A stretch of 64,000 nucleotides of DNA from Carposina sasakii. Lineage: Eukaryota > Arthropoda > Insecta > Lepidoptera > Carposinidae. The DNA lies in assembly GCA_014607495.2 (NCBI GenBank), contig CP053169.1, forward strand, positions 5,022,001-5,086,000, given 5' to 3'. This document shows, one piece after another, positions 56,198-64,000 of the stretch. Each line of letters opens with the position of its first letter. The stretch's first letter is position 1. The translations under genes and the position numbers were made by a program. The notes under the pieces were generated by a model, which was given only the letters and a program-made list of their open reading frames with translations, did no database searches and had not been told where the DNA came from.

Positions 56198-56448
56198 TTT
56201 TACAATTTTATTTTAGTTGGGTTCGAGTTCACCGAATCAGGTTTTTGCAAGTCCGCGTTTCCGCTACTCCACACGAGATGGCGCTAATTATAAAACTTAT
56301 TTTGTGTAAGAGATTATTTAAAACAATGAATCAACTTCAAGACGATTTTCTTTATGTGGCTATTAAAATGAATATATAAGTATATAATATTACATAGGTA
56401 ACTTAGACGAAAGCTTAAATAATGGAATAACAGTTAATACACACTAGT
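56198..56448. other. TRAPPC3 3' flank
   Basis: Unique sequence between the segmental repeat and the TRAPPC3 stop codon. No distinct gene. Confidence 0.4.
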
Positions 56449-59400
56449 TTATTCATCTCCAGCTGGGACAGCATCCTCTAATCTCTTTATATACTTCACT
56501 CGCAGCTCTGTTACTGAATCTCCTTTTAGCTGATCCTACAAACAAGGAAAATATGTTGGTGGTAATGTTAGAAAATGAATTAAATCTAAGTTTACCTGGG
56601 TTACTTACGGCCAATTTCAATACAAGAGATCAAAGAGAATCTTAGATTTTTCTATTCCTAATTTGAAAATTTGTATGAAAACAATTGAAGATTAAATCTG
56701 AGATATGCAAAAAATCTGTCAAGATCAGTTATAGAAATTGGCTGTTAGCATAGTATAACTCCACTATGGATGATCCTAGACATCCATCCATTGGAACAAA
56801 AATAAGTGTTACCGATTACCTTTACTGTTCTGTCTTCTGACAAAGTATATGTACATATTAGTAGAGATTTCATTAAATTAAAAATGCATACTTCTTTCCA
56901 GGTTATTACCTGGAATTTTTTTGTGTATAATGTACATCAGGATTAAGTACAAGATTATTACCAAGTCATAGATGGTATATATTTATTGAATTATCTATTT
57001 ATCAATGTATTTAAGCTACAACTCAACTTACTAATTAGTCTCTGCTATGGGACCAGTGGCGGCTGTACCTTAAGTGCGCTCGTGCGCTGAACCACCAATT
57101 CAAAAGATTAAAAAAATACAAAATATTACTTCATCTTTATTTTTAAATTACCATTTTAATATTTATTTAAACGTACAAAAACGTATAAAAAATTAAATTT
57201 ACAATTATGGTGAAACAGTTTGAGCGCTATACTAAACTATTAAGACTTATTTTCCCGTAAAGACAAATTCTCGTGCGCTTCGGCCAGTGCACGAGGACTG
57301 CTAATATAACTTGCATGAGATACGAGTGAATACGCCTGACGCGTGAAACAAAAGATAGTTCATAGAAATGTACCGAGTAATGAGTCGGCTCTCGAGCGCC
57401 GCACGTGCGAACCGAAGATGGCCGAGAGCACCCGATGGTTGACGAATGGGCCGGACGACATGGTCGCGAGGCGACGGCAGCTATGCTATGTATGATAGAC
57501 ATTTCGTTTTCAGAATAGTTTCACTGTATGTGTGACGCGTTAATTAGTGTTTGATTATATGTATTACTGTATTTGTTTTTAGTTTTTGTTTCGATTCTAT
57601 AATAAAACTTTTATTCTATACTGTGTGTGTGTGGTGTTAGTGAAAATGAGCATAAACATTGATTATATTAAAGAAAATAACAGAACTTTTGAAAATAAAG
57701 TGAACATAAAATTGGCCGGACCGCTACGGCCCTTTTTAAATTTAAAACAAGAGTGCAAATCTAGAAATAAAGCATTTACGCGAAGTTTTAAAAGTGAAAT
57801 GTATAATAGAAAGAAATGGTTGTGTGGATGTGAGCGTCTTAATGCATTCTTTTGTTTTCCTTGCATTATTTTTGGCGGAGAATCGATTTGGACAGAAACT
57901 GGAATCAAGGATTTGACGCATTTGAGTGAAAAAATAAAAAAAATGATTCTTCGCAAGTACACCTACAAAATGTAATGAGTTTGTCTGTGTTAGGCACTGT
58001 CGATATTCGTAATCAGCTAGATTCTGTGTATAGAAGCAATATCCAAAAGTATAATGAATAAGTTGATAAAAATAGGTATATTTTATGACGTCTTATCGAT
58101 TGTGTCAAGTTTTGTGGTGCATTTGAGTTAGCTTTGCGAGGTCACGATGAAACTATTGAGTCTAGTAATGCTGGGGTGTTTCGTGGATTAATAGACTTTG
58201 TATCAGAGTTGGATATAATCATGAAGGAGCATCTCACGTCGTAAAGTGCACCACCAGTTCGATAACCCACCAGCCGCCACTGTATGGGACATAAATGTGA
58301 GGTTATGTATGTATAATGATTACTATTATTTTTAAAACTTTATTCAGGAATAAAAAAGCTACCTGCACAAACCAACACTGGACATCCAGCTGAACCATCT
58401 GCAAAGCTCCACGAATGGCTCCCGGAATCAAACCACAGTACTTGAGGCCATTATTGGGCATTTCCACCCACTCACTGAGTGGACACTGGTCCCAGATCAA
58501 TGAGAACTCGTCCCCTGAACTGCTCCAGCTGGTCACTGTTGGTTGCATGTTCATGTACAACCTGAAAATATTGCAATGCAATGCTTGGGTTTTTATCATG
58601 TAATGAAACCATATTTCATGACTTCTATTATTAGGTATATTTAAACAATTGGACTATTGAGAAACATTCATATTATTTGGAGTTATTGCCAAGCAGCATC
58701 TCTACAAACCCAAGAAAATGCAAATACATATATACATAGTCGGTGGCAGTGAATGTGTTAATTTGTGTTTTTTTTTAATAATACACATAATAAAAGTTAT
58801 TTTCAAACTGATGTTGGCACTAGTAATTTACTTTTTATACACTAACAAGAAGACACAGACCTCTTAGGTCTATCACTGTCTATGTTAAAAACTCCTCAAC
58901 ACAACACCGGAGCATATGGTTACTCCTTCACAGTTCACGCGGTCAAGCTTTTGAATTCCTTACCCCACTCGGTGAGGGATTGTCGTACCATCGGCATTTT
59001 TAAGAAGAGACTTAAGGAGCACTACTTGTCTCACCGAAGTTAGTAGGTAGTAGGTTATTATGGAATATGTATGAAAATTGGTATGTATAGTATTTGTTTA
59101 TTCTTTGTTATCTGTCTTTTTTTTTCTCCCTCTGTGCACATGTGTTTTACCTATTCTGTGATGTCTTTTTCTTTATTTGTTCGGGTTAGCTGGAAGAGAT
59201 CTCTTGTAGAGATAAGCTCGCCTTTGTACAATATTTATTTTAATTGTGTTATTTTTTATCTATGTGTGTGTACAATAAAGAATATGAATAATAATAAGAA
59301 CATCTGCTAGAACAGTTTTGCACCTAACACCTGAGTACCAAATTTCATAGAATACCATGAACTAATTAGTACCACGTACATGGTAGTAGTTGATAATATT

Positions 59401-59767
59401 ATGAAGTTTTGTTAAGTATTAGTCTAAAACTCATTACCTAAAAGCCAGCTGCAGCTTATCAGCAGTTTCCCTCATCTCCATGCACCGGGTGGATGTGGTA
59501 CGAGCCAGGAAGTCTTCAATCAGTCTGACTCCCATGTTGTATCCTATCCTCTCCAACTGCTTATTCACATCTTCAGGATTCTCTACATCCTTCAACATTT
59601 GAGATACTAGAGCTCCATAAGTCAGTGTTAATAGCTCGGAATTCTGGTAAAGTAACAATTAAGTCAGATTTCTCTAAAATAAAACAAAATATAGGTAAAG
59701 TTGGTAATTTAATAAGAACGATACTTACAACTTTTTTGGCGTCAAGTCTGGATGTTTGCCTGGACAT
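56449..59767 (-). CDS. TRAPPC3: TRAPPC3 (Bet3), core subunit of the TRAPP tethering complex
   Basis: Encodes a 176-residue subunit of TRAPP, which tethers vesicles and acts as an exchange factor for Rab1-type GTPases between ER and Golgi. Four minus-strand exons with GT-AG borders: 59767-59729 (13 codons, MSRQTSRLDAKKV), 59643-59438, 58561-58363 and 56535-56449 (stop TAA). Phases are 0, 2 and 0, and the frame stays open throughout. Recognisable segments are LTLTYGALVSQ, DVNKQLERIGYNMGVRLIED, SGDEFSLIWDQCPL, RGALQMVQLDVQCWFVQ and the C-terminal LEDAVPAGDE. Cys67 lies where the family has its palmitoylated cysteine. Length is close to the usual 180. Intron 2 holds a LINE 3' end and intron 3 a hAT relic. 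It is divergent from the gene at 62589. Confidence 0.95.
57054..58282 (+). mobile_element. hAT element, internally deleted, in TRAPPC3 intron 3
   Basis: Inverted ends CAGTGGCGGCTG flanked by an exact 8-bp duplication TATGGGAC (57046-57053 and 58283-58290), the mark of hAT elements. At 1.23 kb it is far too short for a full transposon. Inside lie two parts of one transposase and a GC-richer stretch (57380-57480) that may be its promoter. Confidence 0.92.
57646..58244 (+). pseudogene. hAT transposase remnant with TTF-type zinc finger
   Basis: From ATG 57646 to a stop at 57975 the frame shows GPLRPFLNLKQECKSRNKAF and RLNAFFCFPCIIFG, the TTF-type zinc-finger start of ZMYM1-like hAT transposases. 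After a gap and frame changes, 58090-58243 gives FELALRGHDETIESS and LIDFVSELDIIMKEHLTS, the next conserved region. The catalytic core is missing. Confidence 0.8.
58860..59298 (+). mobile_element. CR1/Jockey-like LINE 3' end in TRAPPC3 intron 2
   Basis: A frame near 58925-59043 gives LLNSLPHSVRDCRTIGIFKK and RLKEHYLSHRS before a stop, the C-terminal end of a non-LTR polyprotein, followed by a 3' UTR with GGAAGAGATCTCTTGTAGAG and an AATAAAGAAT-type end. It lies antisense to TRAPPC3. Confidence 0.75.
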
Positions 59768-59896
59768 TTTTACTAATATAAGATCTGTTATAAATTAGCC
59801 TGCGGAATTTGGTAATATAGATACGTTAATTTTATTTTGCGCACCCACAATACATATGTACATAAGTAAATTAAAATAAATTATAATTTTCTTTCG

Positions 59897-62510
59897 CTTT
59901 TCCACCCCACAAAACAAAACATGCATGACATTTGATGATTTGTTTGTTTAGTTTATCCCGAAGGAAAGGCAAGGGGAACTAAGCCCATACAGCCATTGTC
60001 TTTAGTAAATGATTTCTGAATTTATGATGGATGATAATGATGATGATGAATGGAAACGCCGGGAAAATCCTCAAGAACAAGTGTAAAGTTAGTCAAAATG
60101 AAAAATTATTGCAGAAACAACTTACATGCGCCCATGAAGAGATCGTAATCCGGCTAAAGTTTTACTCGGCTTACCTGCGTATAAAACCATGCACACGCAC
60201 TAGATTCACATCACAAGTAATCAAAATATAACTTATCTACCAGAAAACATCACTTTACGGACACATGCAAGCCATTTACAAATAATTTTTGATTTTCACA
60301 AGAAAATTACACCTACACCCTTCCAGCTTTTCCCGCCGAACCCCCTTGACATTTGATGATTTTTCATTTTGTTTGGTTTATCCCGAAGGAAAGGCAAGGG
60401 GAACTAAGCCCATACAGCCTGACATTTGATGACATTGACAACAATATTATTATTTATAGTTTATCCCGTACCCGAAGGAAAGGCAAGGGGAACTAAATCC
60501 ATACAGCCATTGTCTTTAGTAAATGATTTCTGAATTCATGATGATAATGAATAGAAACGACGGGGAAATCCTCAAGATACATATATACATACATACATAA
60601 TAATCCATTTGCTACAATCCTGATACACCTCTTTCGCTTCATCTACTTTCATGATATTCTTCATGCATGCTCATCGGTTTAGGTCAAATCCTCAAGAACG
60701 AGAATTCGTCAAAATCAAAACAAATTTCAGAAACAAGTTACATGAGCCCATGAAGACATTATATTCCGGCTAAAGTTTTATTCGGCTTACCTGCATATAA
60801 AACCATGCACACACACTAGATTCACATCACAAGTAAACAAAATACCTATAACTTATATACCAGAAAACATCACTTTACGAACACATGCAAGCCATTTACA
60901 AATAAATTTTGATTTTCACAAGAAAATTCTCAGGTGAATGAAAATTACACCCACTCCCTTCCAGCTTTTCCCGCCGAATCATATATTGCCAGTTTTGAAA
61001 GACAACGTTTTTATATGAGGTTTTTTTAGTATCTAAAAAATGTTGTCATTTCTTAAAATATTCTTGCATGGAATAGTTCACGTGCAGGATTTCGAATTTT
61101 TTAGATGCAAAAGATTTTGAGATATATCAGTTCAAATATCATATCACAAAGCAACTAGAGTCTGTTGTCGCGTTGGGCAATTTTCGTATTTTCCCGCGAT
61201 ATGGCTCCACCGTTATAAATTCGGAAAGGTTTTGGGCGTAGCATAGCAAAGCTGAAGCCGCGCGATCGCGATGATTGAGATCGCTCGGCTTCCTCCAGCG
61301 CCCCGCGCCTCGCCCAAATACTCGAACAAAATTTTGCTAAATTTTGTTTGTTTACAGACAATGACAGGCACTCAGGACAGGCAATAGACCATAGAGTAGT
61401 AAACTTTGCTCTCCATAGACACCAAATGTTTCAGTTTTGTTGCAGTTACCTACTCTTGCGAACGCTGCAGCCTGACATAATGTGCTTGAATGAACCTTTG
61501 AAGGAACTATTTTGAAACGGCTGCCCTCTTGACGTGAATAATTTGTGTAGGTACCGATAAGTATAAGTACATCATTCATCTAAGATAAGTAGGTACCAAG
61601 TTCCTGGTACCAACTACCAACCTTCTAAAAGCCAGAATAAAATAACTTTTCTTGCTTTTCTTGGCCTGTGCCTTAGTCGGTTCCGTAAGGAACAAAAAAA
61701 AATCACGATCAGTACGTTCGTTTCGTTGAGGTTTCGTTCATTTCATCGACATCAGATTCGGCGGGAAAAGCTGGAAGGAAGTGGGTGTAATTTTCTTCTG
61801 AAAATCAAAATTTATTTGTAAATGGCTTGCATGTGTCCGTAAAGTGATGTTTTATGGTAGATAAGTTATATTTTGTTCACTTGTGATGTGAACCTAGTAC
61901 GTGTGCATGGTTTTATATGCGGGTAAGCTAAGTAAAACTTTAGTCGGAATATGATCTCTTGATGGGCTCATGTAAGTTGTTTTTGCACTCTTGAGGATTT
62001 TCTCGACGATCCATCTTCAGATGTTTACTAAAGACAATGGCTGTATGGGCTTAATTCCCCTTGCATTTCCTTCGGGATAAACTAAAAAAAATGTCATTTC
62101 GTTTCGTATTGTTTTGTGATCTGGAATGCAGGTGTAATTTTCTTGTGAAAATAAAAAATTATTTGTAAATGGCTTCATCCGTAAAGTGATGTTTTCTGGT
62201 AGATAAGTTATATTTTGATTACTTGTGATGTGAATTTAGTGCGTGTCATGGTTTTATACGCAGGTAAGCCGAGTAAAACTTTAGGATTTTCGTAAGTATG
62301 TTGTTTCTGCAATAACGACTAACTTTACACTTGTTCTTGAGGATTTTCTCGACGTTTCCATTAATCATCATCATCATCCATCATAAATTCAGAAAATCGT
62401 TTACTAAAGACAATGGCTGTATGGGCTTAATTCCCCTTGCATTTCCTTCGGGATAAACTAAACAAAAAAAAAAAATGTCATTTCGTTTCGTATTGTTTTG
62501 TTTTTCGTAA
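59897..62510. repeat. Large inverted-repeat cluster (two units facing two)
   Basis: Units of roughly 350-430 bp at about 59897-60333 and 60348-60977 (direct) face units at about 61757-62110 and 62115-62510 (inverted). Each has TTTATCCCGAAGGAAAGGCA, TACAGCCATTGTCTTTAGTA, ATCCTCAAGA, ACATCACTTTACGGACACAT and CTTCCAGCTTTTCCCGCCGA. The spacer 60983-61750 is not palindromic and has a GC-rich patch at 61255-61320. The cluster fills most of the space between divergent TRAPPC3 and the gene at 62589. No transposase seen. Confidence 0.85.
60577..60693 (-). mobile_element. LINE tail inserted in an inverted-repeat unit
   Basis: The reversed sequence matches the LINE tail at 49560 (CCTAAACCGATGAGCATGC, ATGAAGAATATCATGAAAGT) and ends in (TATG)n. 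AAATCCTCAAGA stands on both sides as a 12-bp target duplication, so this is a true, 5'-truncated retrotransposition into the unit. Confidence 0.8.
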
Positions 62511-62588
62511 TTTCGTTTCAAACGGACTTTTAGAACGTTTTACAAAACTATAATTTAACATCTACCAGAATGAAAATCTAACCATAGT

Positions 62589-63491
62589 ATGGAAAGTAAT
62601 GAAGAAAGTTCAGGTGCCGTGCACGATCCAATTGAAGGGTCTCGCTCAGCTATAAATTCTCTTGTGCTCGATTACTACAAGAAATTTGGTAGAAAACGAG
62701 ACTTAGAACAATATTTTTCATTGTCTACAGCACAAAGCGATATAAGAGACCCATCTAGCATCTTCTGGAGGAGAATGAAAGCTCAAAATGACTCTTCGGA
62801 CTCTGGTGAAAAGAAAAGTGAATCTTCAACTGAATTATGCAGAATATCTATCAAATGCTCTGTGGTTGAGCCGTCTACATCCCAGGTAATAACAAACATT
62901 ACATAAATATTATATCTTATTATTTCCTTTAACTATATAGTCAATAAAAATTCTTACTATATATTTTAGTTGAGCCTGCAAACTATCATACCTAATTATT
63001 GTTATAAGGCACAAATCATTAGACAGGTTAAGGGTCGGTTCATATCTGACGGAAAATGCGTCGAGCGTATCTCTAGGTATGTACGCTAACGTAAGCTCGA
63101 CGCACTAACGTATCATCGGTTGAGTGTGAACGGTCAAGTGTTTTTCTATACATATACACAAATTACCTTATTGTGGAGCGTGGGATAATTGAATGCTAGT
63201 CAGTCGGGGATAACAAATAATTTGGTTGGGATGTTGCAAAAAGGTGTGCAGAGGAATTTTTTTAGAATCAGTTTTTCTACCATTGTCGCTTTTGTGACTT
63301 TTGTTTACAAAACAACACTTAATAATATTCCTACAGTTGTTCTATTTATGTTTTTCAGTGTGATAATTCAAGGGCCAAAAGTGATTCTGAATCTCCCCCT
63401 ATTATAACAGAGGTTGGTGATGAGCCTGACAATGTGTCTAAACATTCGGACAATGAATCCTTTAAATCTGAGGACAATAATTCACAAAAAT
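62589..63491 (+). CDS. Unidentified gene, first two exons, continues past the window
   Basis: Exon 1 runs 62589-62885 (ATG start, 99 codons) to CAG|GTAATA; exon 2 runs from TTTTTCAG|TG at 63359 to 63491 before GTAAGT, leaving phase 1. The combined N-terminus is acidic and serine-rich, with a short conserved-looking segment (VLDYYKKFGRKRDLEQYF) near residue 30 and a later run of D, E and S residues that looks disordered. I do not recognise the family. No signal peptide or membrane segment. Consensus splice sites and continuous frame make it a likely real gene. It is divergent from TRAPPC3, and no exon was recognised in the last 500 bases. Confidence 0.7.
63030..63140. mobile_element. Small foldback element in intron 1 of the unknown gene
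   Basis: TGCGTCGAGC at 63057-63066 pairs with GCTCGACGCA at 63095-63104, and outer blocks GGTCGGTTCA and TGAACGGTCA also pair. Probably a MITE. Confidence 0.5.
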
Positions 63492-64000
63492 GTAAGTTTA
63501 TGATAATACTAGTAGAGTCTTGAAACTTTACTTGAACTAGGTCTATGCATTCTGATCTAAATTTCAAGTTATCAATATCCATTTAGCAGCTTTTATAAGG
63601 AACAAAAGTAACTAACTATGTTTCCACATACATTCACATGATCCTACTTATAATAAACAAAGTTTTGTGAGGATGTATGTAAGGATGTTTGTTGCTCTTT
63701 CACATAAAAACTACTGAATGGATTCTGATGAAACTTCACAATGATATAGTTTACATATCAGAATAACACATAGGCTACTTTATAATTTAGAATAATTTCA
63801 CCATTTTGTTGTTTCTGCAGTCCATGCCGACAGAGTCACAGGGGTCCATTAGTATTATATAAGTACATACCATTTAAATTATGCCTTTGCCAATTGCATG
63901 GTTTGCAGATGCACTTCTGCCCAACCTCTTTGGGATAATGGGTGTGCAATGTGCATACATAGGGTATTTAAATTGATCAATTACCTACATATTTCAATCT
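63492..64000. other. Intron 2 of the unknown gene, with repeats
   Basis: Apart from the Helitron-like element at 63646-63852 and a retroposon scrap near 63905-63960 (CACTTCTGCCCAACCTCTTT), nothing is recognised. The next exon must lie beyond the window. Confidence 0.5.
63646..63852 (+). mobile_element. Short non-autonomous Helitron-like element
   Basis: Starts near TACTTATAATAAACAAAG and ends in a degraded hairpin, CATGCCGACAGAGTCACAG, with GTCCATTAG|T in place of CTAG. Confidence 0.6.

Noticed and set aside
59573..59767. 64-codon frame read straight through from TRAPPC3 exon 1
   Set aside because: It ignores the clear GTAAGT donor at 59728; only the first 13 codons are exon.

Overview
This window looks like nuclear DNA of a lepidopteran insect, probably a moth, although no species marker is present. 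The reasons are the AT-rich background, spliceosomal introns, an arthropod TATA plus TCAGT core promoter, intronless ADGF genes of insect type, and dense repeat families of a kind familiar from Lepidoptera: Helitrons ending in a hairpin plus CTAG, RTE/CR1-like LINE tails, tRNA-derived SINEs, and repeats beginning CCGACTTCAAA. There are no bacterial operons and no CRISPR arrays. Every tRNA-like sequence I found belongs to a SINE. All coordinates were read by eye; nothing was aligned or searched.

Four host genes are supportable. (1) 32263-33783 (+) is an intronless secreted adenosine deaminase-related growth factor (ADGF/ADA2 family) with a clear core promoter and two mini upstream ORFs. (2) 45729-47282 (-) is a second, diverged intronless ADGF facing the first, with about 12 kb of transposon-filled DNA between them. 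(3) 56449-59767 (-) is a complete four-exon TRAPPC3 (Bet3) gene with consensus splice sites, encoding 176 residues. (4) From 62589 (+) to beyond the window runs a partial gene of unknown function with two visible exons. TRAPPC3 and the unknown gene are divergent; the roughly 2.8 kb between their starts is mostly a large inverted-repeat cluster.

Mobile DNA fills much of the rest. 1-15.8 kb holds SINEs, MITEs and a Helitron (5243-6075) that still carries a helicase remnant. 15789-20354 is a structurally complete, young-looking Ty3/gypsy element with LTRs I could not tell apart and intact Gag and Pol joined by a TAATG stop-start. 20.4-31.6 kb holds palindromic MITEs, several nested in one another. 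34-45 kb holds more MITEs, LINE tails, a 39-bp tandem palindrome array, and a three-layer nest (retroposon within Tc1 within hAT-like). 49-56 kb holds LINE fragments, hairpin elements and a 1.36-kb tandem duplication. 56.4-64 kb is the gene-bearing end, with a hAT relic in TRAPPC3 intron 3 and a LINE 3' end in intron 2.

Functionally, the two ADGFs probably act outside cells to lower adenosine. TRAPPC3 is a core subunit of the TRAPP tethering complex at ER-Golgi membranes. I found no convincing new multi-gene system. The most unusual items are the ADGF pair with substitutions beside active-site residues in one copy, the inverted-repeat cluster between divergent genes, the tandem palindromes, and two cases where a SINE appears to share its 3' tail with a LINE present in the same window.
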